Shown: positions 24,162 to 33,567 of the stretch, piece after piece
Position numbering within the stretch: position 1 is the stretch's first letter
Layout of the letters: each line of letters opens with the position of its first letter
NCBI RefSeq assembly: GCF_009697225.1
Contig: NZ_WIND01000004.1
Span: forward strand, 197,435-261,434
Length of the DNA: 64,000 nt
Origin: Halovulum marinum
GTDB lineage: Bacteria > Pseudomonadota > Alphaproteobacteria > Rhodobacterales > Rhodobacteraceae
Direction of reading: 5' to 3'
Made by a program: the position numbers and the translations under genes
Notes under the pieces: model-generated
Told to the model about the DNA's origin: nothing
Databases searched by the model: none
What the model saw: only the letters and a program-made list of their open reading frames with translations

Positions 24162-24653
24162 TCAGGCGTCGAAGCGGCCCTGCTCGACGTTCTTGTTCAG
24201 CCGCTCGGCGGGGAACACGCGGCCGTTCATCGCGCCCCAGACGCCGGGCGCCAGCAGCTGCGCGGCGATCACGGCGGCGCCGAGGTTGAACTCGCCGTCC
24301 GAGGCGCTGAGCGAGAACGGCCGCATCGCCCCGGTCAGCACCACGGTCTTGTCGCCGACCCGGCCCGACAGGAAGCGGGCGGTGTCGCCCATGGTGCCGG
24401 TGCCGTGGGTCACGACCACCGCCGGCTCGGGCGCGGCGGCGACGGCGGCGGCGATCGCCCGGCGGTCGGCGTGGTCGAAGTACAGGCTGTCCTTGAGCAT
24501 CAGCAGTTGCACCACCGGGAAGTGGCAGCGGCCGACGCGCAGCATCTCGGGGATGTGGGTGGCGCCGTCGGGCGAGAACGCCAGCGCCTCGGTCCCTGGG
24601 TCGTGCACCTTGTCGATGGTGCCGCCGGTCACCACGATCCTGAGGCTTTTCAT
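24162..24653 (-). CDS. Single-domain asparaginase-like protein
   Basis: This 163-residue protein corresponds to only the N-terminal catalytic domain of type I/II asparaginases (normally about 330 residues). It has the nucleophile region VVTGGTIDKV and the second Thr region VVTHGTGTMGDTA; the classical motif is HGTDTM, so the acidic residue is a Gly here. TGAMRPFSLSASDGEFNLG is well conserved. Short one-domain members are a known subgroup; whether this one hydrolyses asparagine is uncertain. Start at MKSLRIVVTGG (24653). Confidence 0.8.
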   Translation of the reverse strand: MKSLRIVVTGGTIDKVHDPGTEALAFSPDGATHIPEMLRVGRCHFPVVQLLMLKDSLYFDHADRRAIAAAVAAAPEPAVVVTHGTGTMGDTARFLSGRVGDKTVVLTGAMRPFSLSASDGEFNLGAAVIAAQLLAPGVWGAMNGRVFPAERLNKNVEQGRFDA

Positions 24654-24819
24654 TCTGCGCGCTCCCGTTCGCTGCGTTCGCACCACAGGGACTTACACCT
24701 TTGCCACGGCCGCCGCAAAGCCCAAGTCAACCGGCAAATATGTTTGAAAATCCGCGCGACGACCCGTATCGTTCCGGCATCTATTTACGCGCCCCGCGCA
24801 CAATTCTGGAGAGATGCAC

Positions 24820-26307
24820 ATGGTTTTACTTGAAAGCTTCTTCGGACTTATCGGCGATCTGACATGGGGCTGGTCGCTGATCCCGCTGCTGGTCGTGTTC
24901 GGCGTCTTCATCACCGCGCTGACGGGGTTCGTGCAGTTCCGTTTCTTCAAGCGCATGTTCCGGGTGCTGTCGTCGAAGAACCAGTCGGGCGATCCGAACG
25001 CGATCTCGGCGCGCGAGGCGCTGCTGATCTCGGTCGGCGGGCGCGTCGGCGGCGGCAACATCGCCGGGGTCGCGGTGGCGATCACCCTGGGCGGGCCGGG
25101 CGCGGTGTTCTGGATGTGGGCGATCGCGCTGGTCGGCATGGCGACCAGCCTGGTCGAATGCTCGCTGGCGCAGCTGTTCAAGCGGCGCGAGGCGAACGGC
25201 GACTTCCGCGGCGGGCCGGCGCGCTCGATCCTGTTCGGGCTGGGCCAGGACTACCGCTGGCTGGCGATCGTCTACGCGGTGTGCCTGATCGCCGCCTTCG
25301 GCCTGGGGTTCAACGCCTTCCAGGGCAACACCGTCGCCGGCGCGGTCGAGGACAGCATGGGCATCAGCCGGGTGGTCACCGGCGCGCTGCTGGCGGTGGT
25401 CGCCGGGTTCATCGTCTTCGGCGGCATCCACCGCATCGCCAAGACGGCGGACGTGGTGGTGCCGGTGATGGCGGTCGGCTACATCCTGATGGCGCTGGTG
25501 ATCATCGTGATGAACATCGGCGCGGTGCCGGGGGTGATCGCCTCGATCGTCAGCAACGCCTTCGGCCTGGAGGAGGCGGTCGGCGGCGGCATGGGCGCGG
25601 CGCTGGCGCAGGGGCTGCGGCGCGGGCTGTTCTCGAACGAGGCCGGGCTGGGCTCGGCGCCCAACGTCGCCGCCACGGCGGACGTGCGGCACCCGATCAG
25701 CCAGGGCATCACGCAGAGCTTCTCGGTGTTCATCGACACCATCTTCATCTGCTCGTGCACCGCGTTCATCATCCTGCTGGGCGACGTCTATGTGCCCGGC
25801 GCCGAGGATATCGACGGCATCGCGCTGACCCAGCAGTCGCTGGTCTCGCATCTGGGCGGGTGGTCCCAGTACCTGCTGTCGGTCATGATCCTGCTGTTCG
25901 CGTTCAGCTCGATCATCTACAACTACTACCTGGGCGAGAACGCGCTGACCACGATCACCGAGCACCCGATGGCGCTGAACGTGCTGCGGGTGGTGATCAT
26001 CGCGATCGTGTTCCTGGGCGCGACCGCGCCCGGGGCGACGGCGGTGTTCTTCTTCTCGGATCCGCTGATGGGCGTTCTGGCGCTGGTCAACCTGGTGGTG
26101 ATCATGATGCTGCTGCCGACCTGCCTGCGGATCCTGCGCGACTTCCGCGCGCAGCTGGCCGCGGGGGTCGAGCGCCCGGTGCTGAACCCGGACGACTTCC
26201 CGGACCTGGACCTGGACCGCACCGCCTGGACCGGAAAGGTGCCGGACCCGGCGTCGGCCGGCGCCGTGCCCGGCGGGCGCGCGGCGGCGGACAGCCGCCC
26301 GGCCTGA
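24820..26307 (+). CDS. Sodium/alanine symporter family transporter (AGCS)
   Basis: This 495-residue protein has about eleven membrane segments and the AGCS hallmarks GGRVGGGNIAGVAVAI near the N-terminus, GLRRGLFSNEAGLGSAPN in the middle and YNYYLGENAL near the end. The family imports alanine, glycine or related amino acids with Na+ or H+. ATG 24820 is chosen because GGAG sits eight bases upstream; ATG 24814 is in frame but too close to it. The C-terminal tail is a Pro/Ala/Gly-rich extension. Confidence 0.93.
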   Translation: MVLLESFFGLIGDLTWGWSLIPLLVVFGVFITALTGFVQFRFFKRMFRVLSSKNQSGDPNAISAREALLISVGGRVGGGNIAGVAVAITLGGPGAVFWMWAIALVGMATSLVECSLAQLFKRREANGDFRGGPARSILFGLGQDYRWLAIVYAVCLIAAFGLGFNAFQGNTVAGAVEDSMGISRVVTGALLAVVAGFIVFGGIHRIAKTADVVVPVMAVGYILMALVIIVMNIGAVPGVIASIVSNAFGLEEAVGGGMGAALAQGLRRGLFSNEAGLGSAPNVAATADVRHPISQGITQSFSVFIDTIFICSCTAFIILLGDVYVPGAEDIDGIALTQQSLVSHLGGWSQYLLSVMILLFAFSSIIYNYYLGENALTTITEHPMALNVLRVVIIAIVFLGATAPGATAVFFFSDPLMGVLALVNLVVIMMLLPTCLRILRDFRAQLAAGVERPVLNPDDFPDLDLDRTAWTGKVPDPASAGAVPGGRAAADSRPA

Positions 26308-26333
26308 CCGGGCCGGCCGCCGCCGGCGGCGGT

Positions 26334-27206
26334 CTATTCGCCGCCGCCGAGCTGGTGGACATAGGCCGCGACCTGGCGGATCTGCGCCTCGGTCAGCCGG
26401 CCCGGCCCGGCCCAGGCCGGCATCACGCCGTTGCGCCCGGCACGGACCGTGCGCAGCAGCGTCGCCCGGTCGCCGCCGTAGAGCCAGATCGCGTCGGTCA
26501 GGTCGGGCGCGCCAAGACTGCGGTCGCCGGTGCCGAGTGCGCCGTGGCAGGCGGCGCAGTCGGCGGCGAAGGTCTGCGCCCCGGCGGCGGCAAGCGCGGC
26601 GTCGTGCGGCTGCCCCGACAGCGCCCGCACATGCTCGACCGCGCCGGCGATCTGCGCGTCCGACAGGTCGCCCCCGAACGCGGGCATCTGGCTGAAGCGG
26701 GTGTCCGGATCGTCCTGCCAGCGGATGCCGTGGGCGACGCTGTCGCGGATCGCGGCGATGTCGCCGCCCCAAAGCCAGGCGTTGTCGGCCAGGCTGGGAT
26801 AGCCGTCCGCCGCCGCACCGCCGCCGCCGGCGCCGTGGCACTGCGCGCACCAGGTGGCGAACACCGCCCGGCCGCCGGACACGGCGTAGCGGTACAGCTC
26901 GTCGTCGTCGCGCAGCGCGCCCGGCTCGGCCGCCTCCAGCGCCCAGTCCAGATCGGCGTTGCGGGCCTGCACCGCGGCGATGTCCTGCGCCACCTCGGCG
27001 CGGCTGTCGTAGCCCAGCACGCCCTGCGTCGCGCCGTCGACCAGCGGGATCGCCGGGTACAGCACCATGATGATCACCGACCAGGCGATGGTGCCGTAGA
27101 AGGTCCACAGCCACCAGCGCGGCATCGGCGTGTCGTATTCGCGGATGCCGTCCCACTCGTGCCCGGTGGTGGCCATCTCGTCGGTCCGGTCGAGCTTGCG
27201 GGCCAT
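26334..27206 (-). CDS. ccoP: cbb3 oxidase diheme cytochrome c subunit III
   Basis: This 290-residue subunit has one N-terminal membrane helix after the family motif GHEWDGIREYDTPMPRWW, then two cytochrome c domains with haem sites CAQCH and CAACH. Axial Met candidates are in SQMPAFGG and GVMPAWAG. It passes electrons from soluble donors to CcoO and CcoN. GAAGGAG precedes the ATG. Confidence 0.96.
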   Translation of the reverse strand: MARKLDRTDEMATTGHEWDGIREYDTPMPRWWLWTFYGTIAWSVIIMVLYPAIPLVDGATQGVLGYDSRAEVAQDIAAVQARNADLDWALEAAEPGALRDDDELYRYAVSGGRAVFATWCAQCHGAGGGGAAADGYPSLADNAWLWGGDIAAIRDSVAHGIRWQDDPDTRFSQMPAFGGDLSDAQIAGAVEHVRALSGQPHDAALAAAGAQTFAADCAACHGALGTGDRSLGAPDLTDAIWLYGGDRATLLRTVRAGRNGVMPAWAGPGRLTEAQIRQVAAYVHQLGGGE

Positions 27207-27208
27207 GT

Positions 27209-27394
27209 TCAACGCTCCTTCGTCGGGTCGTCCGCGGGCAGGCGGTCGTGGCGCAGCGGCACCTGCGCCGCGTCGCGGTGCAGCGCCGCCGCGCCGGGGC
27301 GCAGGGTCCACAGGATCACGCCCAGGAAGACCAGCGTCAGCGCCAGCAGGCCCCAGCTGTCGGCCAGTTCGCGCAGAAAGGAGTAGCGGTCCAT
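27209..27394 (-). CDS. ccoQ: cbb3 oxidase small subunit CcoQ
   Basis: This 61-residue protein has one membrane helix (residues about 13-31, SWGLLALTLVFLGVILWTL) followed by a charged tail, the standard CcoQ layout. It stabilises the cbb3 complex. Two bases separate it from ccoP. Confidence 0.93.
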   Translation of the reverse strand: MDRYSFLRELADSWGLLALTLVFLGVILWTLRPGAAALHRDAAQVPLRHDRLPADDPTKER

Positions 27395-27404
27395 CGGTGC
27401 CTCC

Positions 27405-28130
27405 TTACCGGGCGGCGTCGGGCTCGAAGGTCGAGAAGTCGACCATCGTGCCCAGCACCTGCAGATAGGCGATCAGCGCGTCCATCTCGGTCAGCGCCGG
27501 ATTGCCGTCGAAATTGCGCACCTGCGCGCCGGGATAGCGTTCGATCAGTCCGTCCGGATCGCCGTCGGGATCGGCCTGCGCGGTGAAGTCGCGGCGCGCC
27601 GCGTCGATCATCGCGTCGGTGTAGGGCACGCCGACCGCGCGGTGCGTGCGCATCAGCCCGGCGACGTTCTCGGCCCCGATCCGGGTGTCGGCGAGGTGCG
27701 CGTAGGACGGCATGACGCTTTCGGGCACCAGCGCCTGCGGGTCCAGCAGGTGATCGACGTGCCAGGCGTCGGAATAGCGGCCGCCGACGCGGGCCAGGTC
27801 GGGCCCGGTGCGCTTCGAGCCCCACTGGAACGGGTGGTCGTACATCGATTCCGCCGCAAGGCTGTAGTGGCCGTAGCGCTCGACCTCGTCGCGCATCGGG
27901 CGGATCATCTGGCTGTGGCAGACGTAGCAGCCCTCGCGGATGTAGATGTCGCGGCCGGTCAGTTCCAGCGGCGCGTAGGGGCGCACGCCCTCGACCTTCT
28001 CGATGGTGTTCTCGAGATAGAACAGCGGCGCGATCTCGACGATGCCGCCAATGCTGACCGCGGCAAAGCTGAGCGCCAGCAGCAGCGTCGCGTTCTTCTC
28101 GATGGTCTTGTGTCTGTCCAGCAGTGCCAT
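27405..28130 (-). CDS. ccoO: cbb3 oxidase monoheme cytochrome c subunit II
   Basis: This 241-residue subunit has an N-terminal membrane helix (about 15-35) and a periplasmic cytochrome c domain with haem site [28 protein letters not shown] and [17 protein letters not shown] are conserved CcoO regions. It lies 20 bases behind ccoN in the operon. Confidence 0.96.
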   Translation of the reverse strand: MALLDRHKTIEKNATLLLALSFAAVSIGGIVEIAPLFYLENTIEKVEGVRPYAPLELTGRDIYIREGCYVCHSQMIRPMRDEVERYGHYSLAAESMYDHPFQWGSKRTGPDLARVGGRYSDAWHVDHLLDPQALVPESVMPSYAHLADTRIGAENVAGLMRTHRAVGVPYTDAMIDAARRDFTAQADPDGDPDGLIERYPGAQVRNFDGNPALTEMDALIAYLQVLGTMVDFSTFEPDAAR

Positions 28131-28150
28131 CCGCGCTCTCCTCACTCGGC

Positions 28151-29758
28151 TCACTCGGCGGCGGCGGCGGGGGCGGGGCGGGCGAGCGCCTCGTCCTGGC
28201 CGACGCCCCTGGCCGTCATCCACAGGTTCCAGACCATCAGCAGCGCCCCGGCCAGGTACAGCACCCCGCCCAGGCCGCGGACGATGTACATCGGCAGCTT
28301 GGCGGCGACGGTGTCGGCGAAGCTGTTGACCAGGAATCCCTGGGCGTCGACCTCGCGCCACATCAGCCCCTCCATGATGCCGGTGACCCACATCGACGCG
28401 GCGTAGAGGACGATGCCGATGGTCGCGAGCCAGAAGTGCCACGACACCAGGCTCAGCGAGTACAGCCGCTCGCGGTTCCACAGTTTCGGCACCAGGAAGT
28501 AGAGCGCGCCGAAGGTGATCATGCCGTTCCAGCCCAGCGCGCCGGAATGCACGTGGCCGATGGTCCAGTCGGTGTAATGGCTGAGGCTGTTGACGGCGCG
28601 GATCGACATCATCGGCCCCTCGAAGGTGGCCATGCCGTAGAATCCGACCGAGACCACCATCATCCGCAGCACCGGGTCGGTGCGCAGCTTGTCCCAGGCC
28701 CCCGACAGCGTCATCAGCCCGTTGATCATGCCGCCCCAGGACGGCATCCACAGCATGATCGAGAACACCATGCCCAGCGTCTGCGCCCAGTCGGGCAGCG
28801 CGGTGTAGTGCAGGTGGTGCGGCCCGGCCCAGATGTAGAGGAAGATCAGCGACCAGAAGTGGATGATCGACAGCTTGTAGCTGTAGACCGGGCGCTCGGC
28901 CTGTTTCGGGATGAAGTAGTACATCATCCCCAGGAAGCCCGCGGTCAGGAAGAAGCCGACCGCGTTGTGCCCGTACCACCACTGCGTCAGCGCGTCCTGC
29001 ACGCCGGCGAACAGCTGCACGGATTTCGAGCCGAAGATCGACACCGGCAGGCTGAGGTTGTTGACGACGTGCAGCATCGCCACGGTGAGGATGAAGGCCA
29101 GGTAGAACCAGTTGGCGACGTAGATGTGCGGCTCCTTGCGGCGCAGGATCGTGCCCATGAACACCGCGAGATAGGCGAGCCAGACGACGGTCAGCCAGAT
29201 GTCGACGTACCATTCCGGCTCGGCGTATTCCTTGGACTGGGTCGCGCCCAGCACATAGCCGGTCGCCGCCAGCACGATGAACAGCTGGTAGCCCCAGAAC
29301 ACGAACCACGCCAGGTTGCCGCCCCACAGCCGCGCCGCGCAGGTGCGTTGCACGACGTAGAACGAGGTCGCGATCAGCGCGTTGCCCCCGAAGGCGAAGA
29401 TCACCGCCGAGGTGTGCAGCGGCCTGAGCCGCCCGAAGGTCGTCCACGGCAGGTCGAGGTTCAGGATCGGGAACGCCAGCTGAAAGGCGATGTAGGTGCC
29501 GGCGAGGAAGCCGACCACGCCCCAGAAGGTGGTGGCGATCACCCCGGCGCGGACCACGTCGTCCGTGTAGCCGACGGCCACGGCCGACGCCGGTTTCGGC
29601 TCGCCCGCGCCGCGCAGCACCCACAGGAACAGCCCGGCCGATATCAGCATGATCAGCACCGCGTGCACCTGGTAGGCCAGGTCCCGCGCGAAGTTGGCGG
29701 CGATCGCCGCCGCCACCATGATCGCCCCCAGCACGATCAGTTTCAGTATGTCGGTCAT
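28151..29758 (-). CDS. ccoN: cbb3-type cytochrome c oxidase catalytic subunit I
   Basis: This 535-residue protein is the haem b / haem b3-CuB subunit of the high-affinity oxidase. It has about fourteen membrane segments; visible metal-ligand regions include [51 protein letters not shown] and [17 protein letters not shown] 29758 has GAGGGA upstream. A perfect FNR box is centred about 92 bases upstream, and the ccoNOQP genes follow in one tight operon. Confidence 0.97.
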   Translation of the reverse strand: MTDILKLIVLGAIMVAAAIAANFARDLAYQVHAVLIMLISAGLFLWVLRGAGEPKPASAVAVGYTDDVVRAGVIATTFWGVVGFLAGTYIAFQLAFPILNLDLPWTTFGRLRPLHTSAVIFAFGGNALIATSFYVVQRTCAARLWGGNLAWFVFWGYQLFIVLAATGYVLGATQSKEYAEPEWYVDIWLTVVWLAYLAVFMGTILRRKEPHIYVANWFYLAFILTVAMLHVVNNLSLPVSIFGSKSVQLFAGVQDALTQWWYGHNAVGFFLTAGFLGMMYYFIPKQAERPVYSYKLSIIHFWSLIFLYIWAGPHHLHYTALPDWAQTLGMVFSIMLWMPSWGGMINGLMTLSGAWDKLRTDPVLRMMVVSVGFYGMATFEGPMMSIRAVNSLSHYTDWTIGHVHSGALGWNGMITFGALYFLVPKLWNRERLYSLSLVSWHFWLATIGIVLYAASMWVTGIMEGLMWREVDAQGFLVNSFADTVAAKLPMYIVRGLGGVLYLAGALLMVWNLWMTARGVGQDEALARPAPAAAAE

Positions 29759-30149
29759 CCATGTCCCTCGGCTGGCCTGCGCCCGCACCACGGGCCGCAC
29801 CTGTCACGGCGGCGGGTATGCCCGGCGCGCGGGGGTGCGGCCTTGATGTGGATCAAGCGGTGCGGAATGTCGCGTCGCGGGCAGCGGCGTGCGTCGGGCG
29901 CCGGCTCGGCAGCGCGGTCCTGCCGGCGAAACGGTGGCCGACCGCGCCGCTTGTGCCCGGGCCCGGCGCACGATCGCGAAGGGGGCTGCGGCGGCGGGCC
30001 GCACGCGGCGAACGGCGCGCGGCCGGCGGCGCGGCCTCACCGGGGATCCCGGCAGGGGATGATCGAGGTGAGCGCGCCGATGCCGCCCGGCGCCGGGATG
30101 CGGCGCGAGCACCCGGCGCGTTGGCCGGCTGACGCCCCGCCGGCGACGC
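29759..30149. other. ccoN promoter region and ccoN-peptidase spacer
   Basis: 391 bases without a gene. They hold the FNR box at 29843-29856; a class II activator position would put the ccoN transcription start near 29808, leaving a leader of about 50 bases. The rest, towards the M42 peptidase stop, is very GC-rich and shows nothing else recognisable. Confidence 0.6.
29843..29856. promoter_or_regulatory. FNR box upstream of ccoN
   Basis: TTGATGTGGATCAA, a perfect match to TTGAT-N4-ATCAA, about 92 bases before the ccoN start on the minus strand. This is the expected arrangement for FnrL activation of ccoNOQP under low oxygen. Confidence 0.9.
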
Positions 30150-31193
30150 TCAGTGCGCCTTCAGGAACGCGGTCAGGATGTCGCGCGCGGCCGCAAGGTC
30201 GGTCTTGTGGATCATCTCGGTCACGGTGTGGATGTAGCGGGTGCCGACGACGATGCCGACCGCGCGCGCGCCGGCGGCGGCCTGCTGCGCCGCGGCGCCG
30301 TCCTGGCCGCCGGCGCGCAGCATGGTGCGCTGGAACGGGATCCTGCGCTTCACCGCCAGGTCCTCGAACTCCTGCACCAGCGCCTTGTCGGCGATGAAGC
30401 TGCTGTCGCGCACATGCAGGCCGAAGCCCTGGCCCTGCACCGTGGTGCGGTCCTGCTCGGGCACGCCCGGGGTGTCGCAGGCCAGCGTGGTGTCGACGCC
30501 GATGCCGATGTCGGGCTTGATCCGGTAGGCGGCGGTGCGCGCGCCGCGCAGGCCGACTTCTTCCTGGGAGGTGAAGGCGACATGCACCTCGGCCTTCGGG
30601 CGGGTCTTCTTCAGGCCGCGGACCGACTCGATCCCCAGCCAGCAGGCGATGCGGTTGTCCAGCGCCTTGGACACGACCTTGTCGCCCATTTCCAGGAACG
30701 GCTCGTCCATCACCACCATGTCGCCGACCCTGACGCGGTCCTTCGCGGCCTCGCCCAGGCCGAGGTCGACGAAGAACTCGGTCACCTCGGGCACCTTCTT
30801 GCGGTCCTCGGGGCTGGCGATGTGGATCGGCCGGCCGCCGGGGTTCATCACCCCCTTCAGATCGCCGCCTTCGGTGCACACCAGCACCCGGCGCGAGAAC
30901 AGGTTGCGCGGATCGAAGCCGCCGACCGGCTGCAGGTAGACGAAGCCCTTGTCGGTGACGTGGCTGACCAGAAAGCCGATCTCGTCCATGTGGCACAGCA
31001 GCATGATCCGCTCGGGCGCGTCGCCCTTGCCGTCGCGGCGGCACAGCAGCGAGCCCATCGGGTCGGTCGTCACCTCGTCGAACAGGCCCTCGACCTCGGC
31101 CCGGATCAGTTCGCGCACGCGGTCCTCGTGGCCGGGCACGCCCGGCGTCTCGCACAGCGCGCGCAGCAGGTCGAGGTTCAGGTCGGCAGTCAT
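30150..31193 (-). CDS. M42-family aminopeptidase (FrvX-like)
   Basis: This 347-residue protein is a dinuclear-metal M42 peptidase/endoglucanase-like hydrolase. Metal-ligand motifs are CHMDEIGF, the shared acid in LDNRIACW, the catalytic pair in TSQEEVGLRGA, IGVDTTLACDTPG, and the C-terminal His in TRYIHTVTEM. Such tetrahedral aminopeptidases degrade cytoplasmic peptides. It is inserted between ccoN and fnrL, both transcribed in the same direction. Confidence 0.93.
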   Translation of the reverse strand: MTADLNLDLLRALCETPGVPGHEDRVRELIRAEVEGLFDEVTTDPMGSLLCRRDGKGDAPERIMLLCHMDEIGFLVSHVTDKGFVYLQPVGGFDPRNLFSRRVLVCTEGGDLKGVMNPGGRPIHIASPEDRKKVPEVTEFFVDLGLGEAAKDRVRVGDMVVMDEPFLEMGDKVVSKALDNRIACWLGIESVRGLKKTRPKAEVHVAFTSQEEVGLRGARTAAYRIKPDIGIGVDTTLACDTPGVPEQDRTTVQGQGFGLHVRDSSFIADKALVQEFEDLAVKRRIPFQRTMLRAGGQDGAAAQQAAAGARAVGIVVGTRYIHTVTEMIHKTDLAAARDILTAFLKAH

Positions 31194-31260
31194 GGCAGGC
31201 TCCGCTTTTCTTGCAAATCGCGGCGGAGCATGGGCGGTCGTACCGGCGGGTGCAAGGGCC

Positions 31261-32004
31261 TCAGGTCAGCTGGGTGCCGTCGGCGTCGTCGCCCGCCTCG
31301 GCGGCGAGGTTGTCGTAGTCGGGCACCGTCACGTGCCGGCTGCCGGTCAGCACGATGACGCCGTCCCTGCGCAGCGCGGTCAGCTGCCGGCTGACGGTCT
31401 CGATCGTCAGCCCGAGGTAGTCGGCCATCGCCTCGCGGGTGATCTGCAGGTCGAACGCGATCTCGCCGCCGGGGATCTGCTGCGACAGGCTGGCCTCGCG
31501 CCGGGCCAGGATCGCCAGCAGGCTGGAGATCTTCTCGCGCGCGGTCTTGCGGCCCAGCAGCAGCATCCATTCGCGGGCGGCGTCAAGCTCGTCCAGGGTC
31601 ATCTCCAGCAGGCGCTGGCCGACGGCGGGGGTTTCGCGCAGCAGCGCCTCGAACGGCCGGCGCTCGAACCGGCACAGCGTCACGCTGGTCGCGGCGGTGA
31701 CGTCGAACGCGGCATGGGCGCGGCCGGGCCGGCCGAGGAAGTCCGACGGCAGCAGCAGGCCGACCATCTGCCGGCGGCCGTCCTCCATCGTCTGGCTCAT
31801 CGCGGCGACGCCGGTGACCACCGAGGCGACGAAGTTGAAATCGTCCCCGGCCCAGACGATCGGCTCGCCCGGCGTGTAGGTGCGGTAGGATTTCATCCCT
31901 TCGAGCACCTGCAGCTCGTCGCCCTCGCAGTGGGCGCAGACCGCGCGGTGACGTATCGGGCAATCCTCGCAGGATGCCTTCCGGGCAAGGTCGGGGGCGA
32001 GCAT
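31261..32004 (-). CDS. fnrL: Oxygen-sensing regulator FnrL (Crp/Fnr family)
   Basis: This 247-residue regulator has the N-terminal cysteine cluster SCEDCPIRHRAVCAHC (Cys12, 15, 23, 26), a cyclic-nucleotide-binding-like beta-roll with Cys111 (VTLCRFERR), a dimerisation helix and the C-terminal helix-turn-helix with ITREAMADYLGLTIETVSR. The cysteines can hold the oxygen-labile 4Fe-4S cluster of FNR. The recognition helix ETVSR predicts the TTGAT-N4-ATCAA site, found three times in this window, including directly in front of this gene. Confidence 0.96.
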   Translation of the reverse strand: MLAPDLARKASCEDCPIRHRAVCAHCEGDELQVLEGMKSYRTYTPGEPIVWAGDDFNFVASVVTGVAAMSQTMEDGRRQMVGLLLPSDFLGRPGRAHAAFDVTAATSVTLCRFERRPFEALLRETPAVGQRLLEMTLDELDAAREWMLLLGRKTAREKISSLLAILARREASLSQQIPGGEIAFDLQITREAMADYLGLTIETVSRQLTALRRDGVIVLTGSRHVTVPDYDNLAAEAGDDADGTQLT

Positions 32005-32025
32005 GATCGGTTTCGGACTCCGCCG

Positions 32026-32039
32026 TTGATCCAGATCAA
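32026..32039. promoter_or_regulatory. FNR box between fnrL and hemN
   Basis: TTGATCCAGATCAA, perfect match. Its centre is 41-42 bases before the hemN start codon and about 29 bases before the fnrL start codon. For hemN this is exactly the class II distance to a start site at the ATG; for fnrL it would lie in the core promoter or leader and could give autoregulation. Confidence 0.9.
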
Positions 32040-32073
32040 CGCCTGGATACTTCGCGGATGTCTTGTTACCACA

Positions 32074-33429
32074 ATGAGCAGAACCCGACAACTCGCCGGC
32101 ACCGGGCTGTTCGAAGCGACGGTGCCGCGCTACACCAGCTACCCGACCGCGCCGCACTTCGGCGCGACGGATCCGCACCGCACCGAGCGCTGGCTGGGCG
32201 CGCTGCCCGCGGGCGCGCGGCTGTCGCTGTACCTGCACATCCCGTTCTGCGAACGGTTGTGCTGGTTCTGCGCCTGCCGCACCCAGGGGGTGCGCCGCCC
32301 GGAGCCGGTGGCGGCCTATGTCGACAGCCTGAAGGCCGAGATCGAAATGCTGGCGGCGCGGGTGCCGCCGGATTCGCGGGTGGTTCGCGTGCATTGGGGC
32401 GGCGGCACGCCGACGATCCTGACGCCGGTGCAGATCGGCGATCTGGCGGCGCATCTGGCCGCCGCGTTCCGTCTGGATCCGGGGCGGGAGTTCGCGGTCG
32501 AGATCGACCCGACCGTCACCGGCCCGGACCGGATCGCCGCGCTGGCCCGCGCCGGGATGACCCGCGCCAGCATCGGCATCCAGGATTTCGACCCGCGGAT
32601 CCAGGCGGCGATCGGCCGCCGGCAGAGCGTCGGGCAGACCGCCGAGACGGTGCGGCATTTGCGCGCGCACGGCATCGCCAGCCTGAACGCCGACATCGTC
32701 TACGGCCTGCCGCACCAGACCGTGCCGGGGATCGCCGAATCGACCGCCCGGGTGCTGGGGCTGGCGCCGGACCGGGTGGCGCTGTTCGGCTATGCCCACG
32801 TCCCCTGGGCGGCGCGGCGGCAGCGGATGATCGACGCCAACGCCCTGCCCGGCGCGCCGGCGCGGCTGGCGCTGATGGAAGCCGCCGAGGCGATGTTCCT
32901 CGGCGCCGGCTACCGCGCGCTGGGCATCGACCACTACGCCCTGCCCGGCGACGGGCTGGCGGCCGCCGCCGCGGCCGGGCGGATGCGGCGGAACTTCCAG
33001 GGCTACACCGACGACGGCGCCGACGCGCTGATCGGGCTGGGGGCGTCGGCGATCTCGCTCTATCCGGGCGGCTATGCGCAGAACGCGCCGGCGACCGCCG
33101 CCTATGCCGGGCGCATCCGCGCCGGCCGGCTGGCCACCGCGCGCGGCCACGCGCTGCGTCTCGAGGACCGGCTGCGCGGCGCGCTGATCGAGCGCCTGCT
33201 GTGCGATCTGGAGGTCGACCTGCCGGCGCTGGCGGCCGCGTTCGGCAGCGTCGCGGCGCTGCTTGAGCCCGAGGTCGCCCGCGCGCTGGAACGGTTCCGG
33301 CCATGGCTGACGCGGCGCGACGGCCGGCTGCGGCTGACGCCCGCCGGCAAGCCGCTGGCGCGGCTGGTGGCGGCGCATTTCGACGCCTACCTGCGGCGGG
33401 GCACCGCGCGCCATTCGGGCGCGATCTAG
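32074..33429 (+). CDS. hemN: Oxygen-independent coproporphyrinogen III oxidase
   Basis: This 451-residue radical SAM enzyme converts coproporphyrinogen III to protoporphyrinogen IX without oxygen. PRYTSYPTAPHFG opens the protein; the cluster motif HIPFCERLCWFCAC gives Cys59, 63, 66 and 68, the same spacing as E. coli HemN. WGGGTPTIL and SIGIQDFDPRIQAAI are further family marks. No ribosome site is visible before the ATG, in line with a leaderless mRNA from the FNR-activated start. The last codons and the TAG stop are formed by the first copy of a 28-bp tandem repeat. Confidence 0.95.
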   Translation: MSRTRQLAGTGLFEATVPRYTSYPTAPHFGATDPHRTERWLGALPAGARLSLYLHIPFCERLCWFCACRTQGVRRPEPVAAYVDSLKAEIEMLAARVPPDSRVVRVHWGGGTPTILTPVQIGDLAAHLAAAFRLDPGREFAVEIDPTVTGPDRIAALARAGMTRASIGIQDFDPRIQAAIGRRQSVGQTAETVRHLRAHGIASLNADIVYGLPHQTVPGIAESTARVLGLAPDRVALFGYAHVPWAARRQRMIDANALPGAPARLALMEAAEAMFLGAGYRALGIDHYALPGDGLAAAAAAGRMRRNFQGYTDDGADALIGLGASAISLYPGGYAQNAPATAAYAGRIRAGRLATARGHALRLEDRLRGALIERLLCDLEVDLPALAAAFGSVAALLEPEVARALERFRPWLTRRDGRLRLTPAGKPLARLVAAHFDAYLRRGTARHSGAI

Positions 33430-33567
33430 GGTGACGCGCCATTCGGGCGCGATCTGAGGTGACGCGCCATTCGGGCGCGATCTGAGGTGACGCGCCATTC
33501 GGGCGCGATCTGAGGTGACGCGCCATTCGGGGGCGATCTGAAGCGCGCGCCATTCGGGCGCGGCCCG
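33405..33567. repeat. Six tandem 28-bp hairpin repeats overlapping the hemN 3' end
   Basis: The core CGCGCCATTCGGGCGCG, a 6-bp stem with 5-base loop, recurs with its CCATTCGGG starting at 33411, 33439, 33467, 33495, 33523 and 33550, a period of 28 (the last 27). Copy 1 encodes the HemN C-terminus RHSGAI and stop; copies 2-4 are nearly identical and 5-6 diverge. No spacers separate the units. It may act as terminator or mRNA stabiliser. Confidence 0.9.

Noticed and set aside
33405..33567. Possible CRISPR array behind hemN
   Set aside because: The units are directly adjacent without unique spacers, and no cas gene is near.
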